From Noviherbaspirillum humi (GTDB taxonomy: Bacteria; Pseudomonadota; Gammaproteobacteria; Burkholderiales; Burkholderiaceae_D), in NCBI RefSeq assembly GCF_900188095.1, contig NZ_FZOT01000015.1:1-64000 (forward strand): DNA of 64,000 nt, given 5' to 3'. Shown here piece after piece: positions 1-8,181 of the stretch. Numbering within the stretch: position 1 is the first letter of the stretch; every line of letters begins with the position of its first letter. Made by a program: the position numbers and the translations under genes. The notes beneath the pieces were generated by a model. It searched no databases. It was not told where the DNA came from and saw nothing but the letters and a program-made list of their open reading frames with translations.

Positions 1-129
1 CCGTCCAACACCACGCCGGTGGTGGTGATGCGCTTCGAAGGCGAGAACCAGCAGGCGCTGGACCGCATCCAGCAGGAGTTCAAGCAAGCCATTCTTGCCC
101 TCAAGCCGGATGCGCAGTTCCCGTTCTGA
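1..129 (+). CDS. Phosphomannomutase/phosphoglucomutase, C-terminal end (5' truncated by window)
   Basis: Only the last 42 codons are present, open from base 1 to a TGA at 127-129. The peptide begins PSNTTPVVVMRFEGEN and ends DAQFPF. An SNTTP segment followed by a beta strand is typical of the last (phosphate-binding) domain of the alpha-D-phosphohexomutase family, which interconverts hexose-6-P and hexose-1-P in the cytoplasm to feed sugar-nucleotide and LPS precursors. The LPS core gene waaC follows 50 bp downstream on the same strand, which fits that role. Whether the substrate is mannose-P or glucose-P cannot be told from this fragment. Confidence 0.82.
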   Translation, partial: PSNTTPVVVMRFEGENQQALDRIQQEFKQAILALKPDAQFPF

Positions 130-179
130 TTGCGGCAGCATGCGGCCCCCCATCGCTACTCGACCGCAGTGATGACGCA

Positions 180-1160
180 GTGAAGATTCTGATCGTCCGT
201 GTGTCATCGCTCGGCGATGTGGTGCATAACATGCCGATGGTGACCGACATCCTGCGTCACCATCCCGGCGCCCGCATCGATTGGGTGGTGGAAGAAGCCT
301 ATGTCAACCTGGTGCGGCTGCATCCGGGCGTGGGCGACATCATCCCGATCGCCTTGCGGCGCTGGCGCAAGAGCCTGCTCTCGGCTGGCACGCGGGAGGA
401 GCTTCATGCCTTCCGCCGCCGCCTGCGTGAACGGGAGTACGACTTCGTGTTCGATACCCAGGGACTGTTCAAGACCGCCGCCGTGATGCGCATGGCGCGC
501 CTGGCGCCGGGCGGGCGCCGCGTCGGCCTCGCCAATGCCACCGAGGGCTCCGGCTACGAAGCCATCTCCCGCATCTTCCACACGATGAGCGTGCCGGTCG
601 GACGCCGTACCCATGCGGTGCAGCGGGCGCGCGAGGTGGCCGCGGCCGCGCTCGGCTATCGCGCCGACTCGCCGGCAGACTTCGGCCTGCAGCCCCCGCC
701 AGTCAAAGACCCGGCCTGGCTGCCAACGCAGCCGTATGCCGCCTTCTTCCATGCCACCGCCCGCGCCGCCAAGCGCTGGGACCCGGCGCATTGGGTCCGG
801 ATCGCCGAGCTGCTAAACCAGCGCGGCATGTCGGTGCTGCTGCCCTGGGGCAGCGAGGCCGAGCGGCGCGATGCGGAACAGCTTGCCGCCGGCATGCGCA
901 ATGCCACCGTGCTGCCGAAGCTGCCGATGATGGAGGCGGTGCTGCTGGCGCAGCGGGCGTCGCTGGCGGTCGGGGTCGATACCGGCCTGACCCATATCGC
1001 CGCCGCGTACAACCGGCCGACGGTGGAAATCTATGGCGATTCACCGCGCTGGAAGACCGAGGGCAACTGGTCGCCGAACATCATCAACCTCGGCGACGAG
1101 GGCGCGCCGCCATCCGCCCAGGCGGTAGGCGATGCGGTGCTGACGCTGCTCGGCCGGTAG
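180..1160 (+). CDS. waaC: Lipopolysaccharide heptosyltransferase I (WaaC)
   Basis: 326 aa, GTG start at 180. A glycosyltransferase family 9 enzyme that adds the first L-glycero-D-manno-heptose to Kdo2-lipid A on the inner face of the inner membrane. The N-terminus KILIVRVSSLGDVVHNMP is the usual family start, with the SSLGD loop. The C-terminal half has the nucleotide-sugar region GVDTGLTHIAAAYNRPTVEIYG (about residues 263-284). Length matches the family (about 320-330 aa). It sits upstream of a Kdo hydroxylase gene and waaA, all on one strand, forming an inner-core cluster. WaaC rather than WaaF is preferred from the N-terminal sequence and the waaA linkage. Confidence 0.93.
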   Translation: MKILIVRVSSLGDVVHNMPMVTDILRHHPGARIDWVVEEAYVNLVRLHPGVGDIIPIALRRWRKSLLSAGTREELHAFRRRLREREYDFVFDTQGLFKTAAVMRMARLAPGGRRVGLANATEGSGYEAISRIFHTMSVPVGRRTHAVQRAREVAAAALGYRADSPADFGLQPPPVKDPAWLPTQPYAAFFHATARAAKRWDPAHWVRIAELLNQRGMSVLLPWGSEAERRDAEQLAAGMRNATVLPKLPMMEAVLLAQRASLAVGVDTGLTHIAAAYNRPTVEIYGDSPRWKTEGNWSPNIINLGDEGAPPSAQAVGDAVLTLLGR

Positions 1161-1203
1161 CGCAGGCTGCTTGTCCGGCCGCCCGATGCGGCATAATCCC
1201 GCC

Positions 1204-2073
1204 ATGGAACAGCAAATCATCGACATTCCCGTTGCCGACTGGCACATCGACAACCCGCGTGAAGACTGGATCGCTGCCCTTGAAGCGGGCAAGGTACTTT
1301 ATTTCCCGAATTTGAAATTCACTTTGCAGGGGAATGAAGCCAGCCTGCTCACGCCGGCAATGCGCGATCCGAAGTCACGCAACGTCAGCCTCGATCAGCA
1401 CGGTGTGCTCAAGGGCGCGGCCGGCAGCGCTGCGCAGCAGCAGGCGCTGGCCGCCATGGTCGGCCGCTTCCGGCAGCAGGCGCAGCTGCTGGTGCATTCG
1501 CTGCTGCCGCGCTATGCCGGCGTGCTGCGGCTGGCGCCGACCAGCTTCCGGCCGATGCAGGTGGAGTCCCGCGCCCAGTCCTGGCGCGCCGACGACCGTC
1601 GCCTGCATGTGGATGCGTTTCCTTCCCGGCCGAATTACGGCGAACGCATCCTGCGGGTGTTCACCAATCTCAATCCGGATGGCGTGCCGCGGGTATGGCG
1701 CGTCGGCGAACCCTTCGAAGACATGGCCAAGCGATTTCTGCCCCGCGCCAAGCCGTATTCGCGCTGGCAGGCGAAGGCGCTGCAGGCGCTGCACGTGACC
1801 AAGTCGCTGCGCAGCGAGTACGACCACCTGATGCTGCAGCTGCATGACGGCATGAAAAGCGACATGGCCTACCAGCAGTCCGCGCCCCAGGTCACCATGC
1901 CGTTTCCCTCCGGCTCCACCTGGGTCTGCTTTTCCGACCAGACCTCGCATGCAGTCATGTCCGGACAGTACATGATGGAGCAGACCCTGCACCTCCCGGC
2001 GGCGCGCCAGTACAACCCCGACGCCAGCCCGCTCGGCATCCTGACCCGCCTGGCCGGGCATGCGCTGACCTGA
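1204..2073 (+). CDS. kdoO: Kdo 3-hydroxylase, Fe(II)/2-oxoglutarate dioxygenase type (KdoO)
   Basis: 289 aa from the ATG at 1204; an in-frame TTG at 1171 would add 11 residues, but the ATG gives the natural start MEQQIIDIPVADWHI. It resembles the Kdo-hydroxylating dioxygenases of Burkholderia and Yersinia that convert Kdo to Ko in the LPS inner core. The iron-binding pattern is visible: HVD in RRLHVDAFPS and a distal His in DQTSHAVMSGQYMMEQT. Its stop overlaps the waaA start by one base (TGATG), so the two are probably translationally coupled. Placement between the heptosyltransferase and the Kdo transferase supports the assignment. Confidence 0.85.
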   Translation: MEQQIIDIPVADWHIDNPREDWIAALEAGKVLYFPNLKFTLQGNEASLLTPAMRDPKSRNVSLDQHGVLKGAAGSAAQQQALAAMVGRFRQQAQLLVHSLLPRYAGVLRLAPTSFRPMQVESRAQSWRADDRRLHVDAFPSRPNYGERILRVFTNLNPDGVPRVWRVGEPFEDMAKRFLPRAKPYSRWQAKALQALHVTKSLRSEYDHLMLQLHDGMKSDMAYQQSAPQVTMPFPSGSTWVCFSDQTSHAVMSGQYMMEQTLHLPAARQYNPDASPLGILTRLAGHALT

Positions 2074-3344
2074 TGCGCCTGCTGTATTCGTTCGCCTGGT
2101 GGCTGGCGCTGCCGCTGGTGCTGCTGCGGCTGTGGCGGCGCGGCGCCAGGGAGCCGGGCTATCGCCAGCATCTCGTGGAACGGTTCGGCTTCTATCGCGA
2201 GCCGGTCGGCGCCTATCCCTGGGTCTGGCTGCATGCGGTCTCCGTCGGCGAGACCCGCGCCGCCGAGCCGCTCATCGATGCGCTGCTGGCGGCATTGCCC
2301 GGCCATCGCATCCTGCTCACCCACATGACGCCCACCGGCCGCGCCACGGGCGCCGCGCTGTTCGGCAAGCATGGCGCGCGCGTGCGGCAATGCTATCTGC
2401 CTTACGACACCGGCTGGATGACCGGCCGCTTCCTGTGCCATTTCCGGCCGCGGCTCGGCATCCTGATGGAAACCGAAGTCTGGCCCAACCTGGTGTCGCA
2501 ATGCCGCACGCGGGCCGTGCCGCTGGCGCTGGTGAACGCCCGGCTGTCGGCGCGCTCGCTCGCCAAGGGGCAGCGCTTCGCGGGCTTGATGGGCGAGGCC
2601 GCCGCCGGCCTGACCGCCGTCCTGGCCCAGACCGAGGCCGATGCGCGGCGTCTGGCGCAGCTCGGCGCGCGCAATGTGCATGTGACCGGCAGCATCAAGT
2701 TCGACATCACCCCGCCGCCCGCCATGCTGGAGCGGGGGGCGGAATTGCGGGCGCGCTTCGGCGCGCGGCCGGTGCTGCTGTGCGCCAGCACCCGGGAAGG
2801 GGAGGAGGAGGCCATTCTCGACGCCTTCGCCGCCGCCGGCATGGCGCAGGCAGTGCTGCTGCTGGTGCCGCGCCATCCGCAGCGCTTCGATGAGGTGGCG
2901 CGCATGGTAACAGCACGCGGCCTCGGCCTGGCACGCCGCTCCACGCTCGGCAACGGGGCACTCGATGGCGCGGTGCACGTCGTGCTCGGCGATTCCATGG
3001 GCGAGATGTTCGCCTACTATGCCGCCTGCGACGTTGCCTTCATCGGCGGCAGCCTGCTGCCGCTCGGCGGCCAGAACCTGATCGAAGCCTGCGCCGTCGG
3101 CAAGCCGGTGCTGATCGGACCGCATACCTTCAATTTCGCCGCCGTGAGCGAGGATGCGGTGGTGGCCGGCGCGGCCCTGCGCGTGGCTGATGCGTCCGCC
3201 ATGCTTGAAGAGGCGCGCCGCCTGCTGGACGATGCAGCGGTGCGCGATGAAATGGGCCGCCATGCCATCGCCTTCGCCCGCCAGCATCGCGGCGCCACCG
3301 AGCGCACCATGGCGCAGTTGCTGCCGCTGATTAAGGCCACCTGA
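2073..3344 (+). CDS. waaA: 3-deoxy-D-manno-octulosonic acid (Kdo) transferase WaaA
   Basis: 423 aa, ATG at 2073 overlapping the previous stop. A GT30 family enzyme that transfers Kdo from CMP-Kdo to lipid IVA at the inner membrane. An N-terminal hydrophobic anchor (about residues 1-22) is followed by WVWLHAVSVGETRAAEPLI, with the conserved catalytic Glu in VGET. The C-terminal domain has FIGGSLLPLGGQNLIEACAVGKP, the usual CMP-Kdo-binding stretch. Length is typical (about 425 aa). It is the last gene of the LPS cluster; the downstream region drops in GC and gene density. Confidence 0.95.
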   Translation: MRLLYSFAWWLALPLVLLRLWRRGAREPGYRQHLVERFGFYREPVGAYPWVWLHAVSVGETRAAEPLIDALLAALPGHRILLTHMTPTGRATGAALFGKHGARVRQCYLPYDTGWMTGRFLCHFRPRLGILMETEVWPNLVSQCRTRAVPLALVNARLSARSLAKGQRFAGLMGEAAAGLTAVLAQTEADARRLAQLGARNVHVTGSIKFDITPPPAMLERGAELRARFGARPVLLCASTREGEEEAILDAFAAAGMAQAVLLLVPRHPQRFDEVARMVTARGLGLARRSTLGNGALDGAVHVVLGDSMGEMFAYYAACDVAFIGGSLLPLGGQNLIEACAVGKPVLIGPHTFNFAAVSEDAVVAGAALRVADASAMLEEARRLLDDAAVRDEMGRHAIAFARQHRGATERTMAQLLPLIKAT

Positions 3345-3822
3345 AGTAATCAATCTAATTGAAGAAATCCCTAGTCAACCAAAGGGATGGGCATTGGCTT
3401 CACTTGGAATTTCAGGCATGCGAAACGATAAGGAGATAGCGCCAAAAGCAAGGGAATAATGAAGAGGAGTAGATACAGCGGCGAGCAAATTGCATACAAC
3501 TGGAGCAAGCATTTTGCCCATATTATGGGAACTGGTTAAGATTGTTAGAGCCGCATGGAATCAAGAAGAGAGGAGCACTCGGCGACCTGCAGCGATACTT
3601 GCCTGACTCCACCAGGCAGCGCCGGCATCAACCTAGAGTGATGAGCCGGTGCCGCGATCGGCAATGCATTGCAGGTCGATGGAGAACTAGCTCAAGGTCT
3701 TTTGACAGAATTTCTGTAGCTTGTAACCAGAGGCGCAGCAGTGGCTAAAGGGGATTGCCCGCATCGAAAGTCGCTGGCTCTCTATTTGCAATGCAGGTGT
3801 CCTTCGTCTCCTTTTCGGCGGC
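3345..3822. other. Gene-poor, AT-richer segment after waaA
   Basis: 478 bp with no convincing full gene. Composition is visibly less GC-rich than on either side. It holds a 26-codon fragment resembling an IS3-family OrfA start (3459-3539). A 68-codon frame at 3542-3748 is rich in Arg/Ser/Cys and looks like no known protein, so it is not called. The convergent methyltransferase gene ends at 3823. Read as degenerate, horizontally acquired DNA. Confidence 0.6.
3459..3539 (+). pseudogene. Remnant of IS3-family transposase OrfA N-terminus
   Basis: The ATG at 3459 opens a 26-codon frame whose first 13 residues, MKRSRYSGEQIAY, closely match the beginning of IS3-group OrfA proteins (commonly MK-SR-(Y/F)-x-EEQIAY). 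After that the frame leaves the family and stops at 3537-3539. A purine-rich stretch (AAGGGAATA) lies just upstream. No terminal inverted repeats or orfB were recognised, so this is at most a heavily decayed fragment. The match is from recall of the family and is short, hence moderate confidence. Confidence 0.45.
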
Positions 3823-4413
3823 TTAATATTGAGGCGGCGCTATACCGTCAGTCTTTCGGTAAATTCTCTGGTAACTGTCGCTGATAAGTTCAAGCCTGTT
3901 AAGTGCGCCATAAGCTTGGTGAAAAAAGTCGACTGCAGGTTTAGGGTACATAACGGTTTTGTCGCCGCCCTGATAATCATCGAAAATCATCAAACCACCG
4001 ACCTTCAACAATTCAAAACCTAGAACCGCATCATGAATGACAGCAGCAGAAGTATGCTCGCCGTCGATGTAAACCAAGTCAAATTCGCGATCTGGCAATG
4101 ACCTCATTAATTGGGATTTGCCCTTCATTACCGACACACGCTCGCTATATGGCGCTACGTTATTTTTAAACCGCTTGAATGTGTCTTCTGATGCATCATT
4201 TGTAAATGCCCAAGGGTCGATGACAGTCAATCGAAGGGCAGGAAAATTTTGGAGTAACCAAACACTCGACCGCCCTTCAAAAGCTCCAACCTCAAGGACT
4301 TTAGGGCTTGGTAATGATCGCAAATGGGGACTTATCACTTGTTCCCACGTTGGAATATTGTGAGAAAACCAATCTGTTGTGAAGGACGGTTGCTGCATGT
4401 CGGATGACTCCAT
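3823..4413 (-). CDS. Class I SAM-dependent methyltransferase (Methyltransf_24 type)
   Basis: 196 aa. Motif I is clear (VLEVGAFEGRSS, residues 39-50), followed by an acidic strand end VIDPWA (64-69), LVYIDGEHTSAAV (113-125) and GGLMIFDDY (139-147). This arrangement is typical of class I methyltransferases of the Methyltransf_24 group, often found in polysaccharide or small-molecule tailoring clusters. The substrate cannot be told. The gene is more AT-rich than its neighbours, lies alone on the minus strand between LPS core genes and lrgA/lrgB-type genes, and is bounded on both sides by transposase-like fragments, which suggests acquisition by transfer. It may modify a surface glycan, but that is inference from position only. 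Confidence 0.8.
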   Translation of the reverse strand: MESSDMQQPSFTTDWFSHNIPTWEQVISPHLRSLPSPKVLEVGAFEGRSSVWLLQNFPALRLTVIDPWAFTNDASEDTFKRFKNNVAPYSERVSVMKGKSQLMRSLPDREFDLVYIDGEHTSAAVIHDAVLGFELLKVGGLMIFDDYQGGDKTVMYPKPAVDFFHQAYGALNRLELISDSYQRIYRKTDGIAPPQY

Positions 4414-4982
4414 ATATTGTTTCTAAACTTGGCCGGCCCGATTCTAGCAGATGGCTGTCATTGCCTAGAGCGTGTTATGGACTGAAGAAAAGACAGGATT
4501 CCGATGGCTGCCATGAAACCGAGAAAGTCCTATGCCAACGACCAATGTGTTGGCGAGCGGGTTATTGTCCCGCCGTACTTGAACCTACTTGCTTTGAGTA
4601 CTGCCAAGAAAGAATATTTGCTGTACAAAGTGTTCAATGTCTTGAGCTGGAGCGCACGAAGCGGTACCTCTTGGCGTCCGATACCGCATGGAGCGTCCGT
4701 TCTCTACGCAACCCACCGCCGGTTCAAAACCTGCTGTTTTGAGGCCATACCCATAATAGTCACCAGGCGTTAACCTTGGCCGCGCAGCGGTGCCATACGT
4801 TTTCTGGATCAATGTTCGTTGCAATTGACGTTGGCAAGCGGCAATTGAGATGTCTGCGACCGCGTCAATTGATAGAAAGAGTCCAAAGTCCATCTCGCAG
4901 TAATAATGTGAGAAGCCTAATATTACGCATGCCGTTCGGCACCCAGTATGATGGAAGTCCTTCATCATCGCCGGGAGCCGAG
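4414..4982. other. Gene-poor segment between methyltransferase and lrgA-like gene
   Basis: 569 bp with composition like the methyltransferase islet. It contains an IS5-like transposase fragment (4504-4773). A reverse-strand frame at 4585-4968 covers the same bases but matches nothing recognisable and is taken as a shadow. The last 40 bp before 4983 return to host-like composition and carry the ribosome-binding site of the next gene. Confidence 0.55.
4504..4773 (+). pseudogene. Decayed IS5-family transposase N-terminal fragment
   Basis: 89 codons. MKPRKSYAND resembles the start of IS5-group (DUF4096-type) OrfA proteins. Further in, SARSGTSWRPIPHG followed by YATHRRFKT aligns with the family pattern LRTG-x-x-WR-x-LPH ... 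VYxxFRRW. The middle is divergent and the frame stops at 4773 without a second ORF. Upstream, TAGAGCGTGTTATGGACT (about 4466-4483) resembles the outer end of some IS5 elements. Together with the IS3-like fragment on the far side of the methyltransferase gene it marks an old insertion hotspot. The family match is from memory and partial. Confidence 0.5.
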
Positions 4983-5315
4983 ATGATACGCACCCTCACC
5001 ATCCTGCTGGTTTTCCAGACCCTGGGCGAAAGCCTCGCCTACCTGCTGCAGCTGCCGATCCCCGGCCCGGTGATCGGCATGGTGCTGCTGTTCGGCTGCC
5101 TGCTGGCGCGGCGCGGCATGGCGGCCGATCTCGCGCCGGTTTCCCTCGAACTGCTGAAGCATTTGTCGCTGCTGTTCGTGCCGGCGGGCGTCGGCATCAT
5201 GGTGCATGCGCAGCGGGTGGCGGCGGAGTGGCTGCCCATCCTGGCGGCGCTGGTGGCCAGCACGGCGGTGTCCATCGTCGTCACCGCCCTGGTGGTGAAG
5301 GGTCTGCAGAAATGA
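4983..5315 (+). CDS. CidA/LrgA-family membrane protein
   Basis: 110 aa from the ATG at 4983, preceded by GGGAG at a good distance. The frame stays open further upstream, but that part has no family similarity and belongs to the degenerate islet. Four hydrophobic segments are visible, and LPIPGPVIGMVLL (about residues 22-34) is the family signature. CidA/LrgA proteins are small holin-like inner-membrane proteins working with LrgB-type partners in murein hydrolase export, programmed lysis or metabolite transport. Its TGA overlaps the lrgB start (ATGA), so the pair is translationally coupled. Confidence 0.9.
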   Translation: MIRTLTILLVFQTLGESLAYLLQLPIPGPVIGMVLLFGCLLARRGMAADLAPVSLELLKHLSLLFVPAGVGIMVHAQRVAAEWLPILAALVASTAVSIVVTALVVKGLQK

Positions 5316-6037
5316 CGCCGCGCCTGAACGAGATCTGGGTCTACCTCTCCGCCACGCCGCTGCTCGGCCTCACCGCCACCCTGATCGCCTACCAGCTGGC
5401 CTATGCCTTGTATGCCCGCACCCGCTTCCATCCGCTGGCCAACCCGGTGGCGATTTCCATCGCCCTGCTGGTGGCGGTGCTGACGCTCACCGGCACGCCT
5501 TACCGCACCTATTTCGACGGCGCCCAGTTCGTGCACTTCCTGCTCGGACCGGCCACCGTGGCCCTGGCCATTCCGCTCTACCAGCAATGGGACAAGCTGA
5601 AGCGCAACTGGCTGGCGCTGCTGGCCGGCACGCTGATTGGCAGCACGGCGGCCATCGTTACCGCCACCTCGCTCGCCTGGCTGCTCGGCGCCTCGCCGGC
5701 GACCATCCTGTCGATCGCGCCGAAGTCGGTCACCACCCCCATCGCCATGGGCATCGCCGAAAAGACCGGCGGGCTGCCCTCGCTGACGGCGGTGCTGGTG
5801 ATCGCCACCGGCATCCTCGGCGCGGTGATGGCGCGCGGCATCCTGAACCTGATGAAGATCGAAGACCATGCGGTGCGCGGTTTCGCCCTCGGCGTGACCT
5901 CGCATGGCATCGGCACCGCGCGGGCGTTTCAGGTGAGCGAGGAGATGGGCGCGTTTTCCGGCCTGGCGATGGGATTGTCGGGGGTGCTGACGGCGGTGCT
6001 GCTGCCGCTGGCGCTGCGCTATCTGGTGCCGGTTTGA
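5312..6037 (+). CDS. lrgB: LrgB-family membrane protein
   Basis: 241 aa, ATG at 5312 overlapping the preceding stop. It has many membrane segments and the conserved LrgB stretches SIAPKSVTTPIAMGIAE and GVTSHGIGTARAFQ. It is the partner of the LrgA-like protein upstream; the pair is usually linked to control of autolysis or transport of short-chain metabolites, with no defined reaction. The tail overlaps the tail of the convergent gene at 6019 by 19 bp. Length is normal for the family (about 230-240 aa). Confidence 0.92.
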   Translation: MTPRLNEIWVYLSATPLLGLTATLIAYQLAYALYARTRFHPLANPVAISIALLVAVLTLTGTPYRTYFDGAQFVHFLLGPATVALAIPLYQQWDKLKRNWLALLAGTLIGSTAAIVTATSLAWLLGASPATILSIAPKSVTTPIAMGIAEKTGGLPSLTAVLVIATGILGAVMARGILNLMKIEDHAVRGFALGVTSHGIGTARAFQVSEEMGAFSGLAMGLSGVLTAVLLPLALRYLVPV

Positions 6038-6468
6038 GAGTCGATATTTGCGTTGTCCGCTGCCCCTATCCGTCGCAGTGTCAGGCGATAAGATCGCCAG
6101 AATTTCCACCCGGCCGGAGCCACGCTCAGTGTGTAGGACAAACCGTCGTGATAGACGAGCCGCAAACTATTTTCTCCAGCCGGCGCGTGCGAATGAAGAA
6201 TAAAGGTTTCATAAGGGTAGATGAGCGCGCGCGATGCCAATAGCTTGTAGTCCGGTCCAAGAAGCAAGAAATCGTTTGATTCCTCGAATGGGCAATCCTG
6301 TGACACGATCAACAGGAAGCCTTGCTTGCAGCGGTACTGCGCCTCGATTACATAACCGGGAACGGTTGCGCCGGTATCGATCCCGTCGCGGAACAGCCGC
6401 GTGCGCCTGGGCCGCTGTTCGTTAGGTCCGGGGTGCTGCTCAAGCGAGAAAGCGGAGATTGCTTCCAT
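6019..6468 (-). CDS. Hypothetical protein, about 149 aa
   Basis: Not recognised. 149 aa with no signal peptide or membrane segment. It mixes beta-rich stretches (GYVIEAQYRCKQGFLLIV, ENSLRLVYHDGLSYTLSV) and a Trp/Arg-rich region near the end (GWKFWRSYRLTLRRIG). It lies 9 bp downstream of the glutathione peroxidase gene on the same strand, so it could be its co-transcribed partner. Base composition and amino-acid use look protein-like rather than shadow-like, and no better frame covers the region. It overlaps the lrgB 3' end by 19 bp. Confidence 0.65.
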   Translation of the reverse strand: MEAISAFSLEQHPGPNEQRPRRTRLFRDGIDTGATVPGYVIEAQYRCKQGFLLIVSQDCPFEESNDFLLLGPDYKLLASRALIYPYETFILHSHAPAGENSLRLVYHDGLSYTLSVAPAGWKFWRSYRLTLRRIGAADNANIDSQTGTR

Positions 6469-6477
6469 CTGTCCCGA

Positions 6478-6963
6478 CTATTCGTCGAGCAGCTTTTCGA
6501 TATCCGTCTTCATCTCCGCCGGCGTGGTATTGGGCGCATAGCGGTTGCGTACCTTGCCGTCCTTGCCGACCAGGAACTTGGTGAAGTTCCACTTGATCGC
6601 CTGGGTGCCGAGCACGCCCGGCGCCTCCGACTTCAGGTAGCGGTAGAGCGGATGGGCATGATCGCCGTTGACCTCGATCTTGGCGAACATCGGGAAGGTG
6701 ACGCCGTAATTCCTCTCGCAGAAGGCGCCGATCTCGGCTTCGCTGCCCGGTTCCTGGAGGCCAAACTGGTTGCAGGGAAAGCCCAGCACTTCCAGCCCGC
6801 GCTCCCGGTAATGCTTGTACAGGTCTTCCAGTCCCTGGTACTGCGGCGTGAAGCCGCACTTGCTGGCGGTGTTCACCACCAGCAGCACCTTGCCGCGATA
6901 GCTGTCCAGGCGGACCTCCTCGCCGGTGAGGGCAGGAGCGGAAAACGCGTAGACCGTGTTCAT
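6478..6963 (-). CDS. Glutathione peroxidase (Cys type)
   Basis: 161 aa, thioredoxin fold. The catalytic set is present: C36 in [13 protein letters not shown]70 in [12 protein letters not shown], and W125-N126 in KWNFTKF, with C64 and C82 also present. It reduces hydrogen peroxide and organic hydroperoxides in the cytoplasm; many bacterial Cys-type enzymes use thioredoxin rather than glutathione. Its start overlaps the end of pilU by 4 bp, so it may be read from the pil transcript. Length is typical (about 160 aa). Confidence 0.95.
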   Translation of the reverse strand: MNTVYAFSAPALTGEEVRLDSYRGKVLLVVNTASKCGFTPQYQGLEDLYKHYRERGLEVLGFPCNQFGLQEPGSEAEIGAFCERNYGVTFPMFAKIEVNGDHAHPLYRYLKSEAPGVLGTQAIKWNFTKFLVGKDGKVRNRYAPNTTPAEMKTDIEKLLDE

Positions 6964-8096
6964 ATGATTCCCAGATGTTCGGTGCCCTTGCTCAGGTCGC
7001 GATCCTTGGATTCCTTGCCGTGCAGTTTGATCGCGAGCCTCAGGTCGTTGACGGAGTCTGCGTTGCGCAGCGCGTCTTCATAGGTAATCCTACCAGCTTC
7101 GTAGAGATCGAACAGCGCCTGGTCGAAAGTCTGCATGCCCAGTTCGCGCGACTTCTTCATGATCTCCTTGATCTCGTGCACATGGCCCTTGAAGATCAGG
7201 TCGGCGATCAGCGGCGAGTTCAGCATGATTTCCACCGCGGCGCAGCGGCCCCGGGTGTCGCGCAGCGGAATCAGGCGCTGCGAGATCATCCCCTTGAGGT
7301 TGAGCGACAGGTCCATCAGCAGCTGCTGGCGCCGCTCCTCCGGGAAGAAGTTGATGATGCGGTCCAGCGCCTGGTTGGCGCTGTTGGCGTGCATGGTCGC
7401 CAGGCACAGGTGGCCGGTCTCGGCGAAAGCCACTGCATAGTCCATGGTCTCGCGGTCGCGGATTTCGCCGATCAGGATCACGTCCGGCGCCTGGCGCAGC
7501 GTGTTCTTCAGCGCGATCCCCCAGTCCTGCGTGTCGACGCCCACCTCGCGCTGGGTGATGATGCAATTCTTGTGCGGATGCACGTACTCCACCGGATCCT
7601 CGATGGTGATGATGTGGCCGTAGCTGTTCTCGTTGCGGTAGCCGATCATGCCGGCGAGGGTGGTGGACTTGCCGGAGCCGGTGGCGCCGACCATGATCAC
7701 CAGGCCGCGCTTGGTCATGGCGACTTCCTTCAGCACTTCCGGCACGCCGAGGTTTTCCAGCTTCGGGATCTCGGTGGTGATGGTCCGCAGCACCATCGCG
7801 ACCCGGCCCTGCTGCACGAAGGCGGAAACGCGGAAGCGGCCGAGACCGCCCGGGCTGATGGCGAAGTTGCACTCCTTGGTCGCTTCGAACTCCGCCGCCT
7901 GCTTGTCGTTCATGATGGCGCGCGCCAGTTCCACCGTGTGGCTGGCGGTGAGCGGCTGGCTCGATACCGGCGTCATCTTGCCGTCGACCTTGAAGGCCGG
8001 CGGAAAGTCGGCGGTGATGAAGAGGTCGGAGCCGTTCCTGCTGAGCATGAGGCGCAGCAGGTCATGCATGAACTTGGTGGCCTGATCGCGTTCCAT
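6960..8096 (-). CDS. pilU: Type IV pilus retraction ATPase PilU
   Basis: 378 aa hexameric secretion-type ATPase. Walker A is GATGSGKST, Walker B is [11 protein letters not shown], and the His box lies around [13 protein letters not shown]. The C-terminus ([24 protein letters not shown]) is PilU-like and lacks the AIRNLIRE motif of PilT. PilU works with PilT at the inner-membrane base of the type IV pilus to power retraction. It lies downstream of pilT on the same strand, the usual pilT-pilU order, but here 89 bp apart with a palindromic repeat in the gap. Confidence 0.95.
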   Translation of the reverse strand: MERDQATKFMHDLLRLMLSRNGSDLFITADFPPAFKVDGKMTPVSSQPLTASHTVELARAIMNDKQAAEFEATKECNFAISPGGLGRFRVSAFVQQGRVAMVLRTITTEIPKLENLGVPEVLKEVAMTKRGLVIMVGATGSGKSTTLAGMIGYRNENSYGHIITIEDPVEYVHPHKNCIITQREVGVDTQDWGIALKNTLRQAPDVILIGEIRDRETMDYAVAFAETGHLCLATMHANSANQALDRIINFFPEERRQQLLMDLSLNLKGMISQRLIPLRDTRGRCAAVEIMLNSPLIADLIFKGHVHEIKEIMKKSRELGMQTFDQALFDLYEAGRITYEDALRNADSVNDLRLAIKLHGKESKDRDLSKGTEHLGII

Positions 8097-8126
8097 AATC
8101 GTTTTCCTTTGGCGTTATTCCACCTC

Positions 8127-8181
8127 GCGGCGTGCAAGCCGCTCGGATACACACGGCGCAAAGCATGCTTTGCGAAACCCC
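8127..8181 (-). repeat. Double-palindrome repeat, copy 1 (pilT-pilU gap)
   Basis: Two inverted repeats in tandem. Stem 1 has arms GCGGC/GCCGC around GTGCAA (8127-8142). Stem 2 is a perfect 18-bp palindrome with half-site CGCAAAGCA (8157-8174), followed by AAACCCC. The layout matches the copies at 14810-14953 and 46024-46546, although the linker here has drifted. It would be transcribed in the pilT-pilU message as the complement of the orientation described. Confidence 0.7.

Noticed and set aside
3542-3748. 68-codon frame in the low-GC islet
   Set aside because: Arg/Ser/Cys-rich with no domain or good start; probably chance.
4828-4873. Three CAATTGA motifs about 20 bp apart, and a peptide FVAIDVGKRQL resembling IS110 transposase starts
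   Set aside because: The motif is short and AT-rich enough to recur by chance, and the peptide match is only a few residues with no continuation.
4585-4968. 127-codon minus-strand frame in the low-GC islet
   Set aside because: No similarity to known families, no plausible ribosome-binding site, and it overlaps the IS5-like fragment on the other strand.
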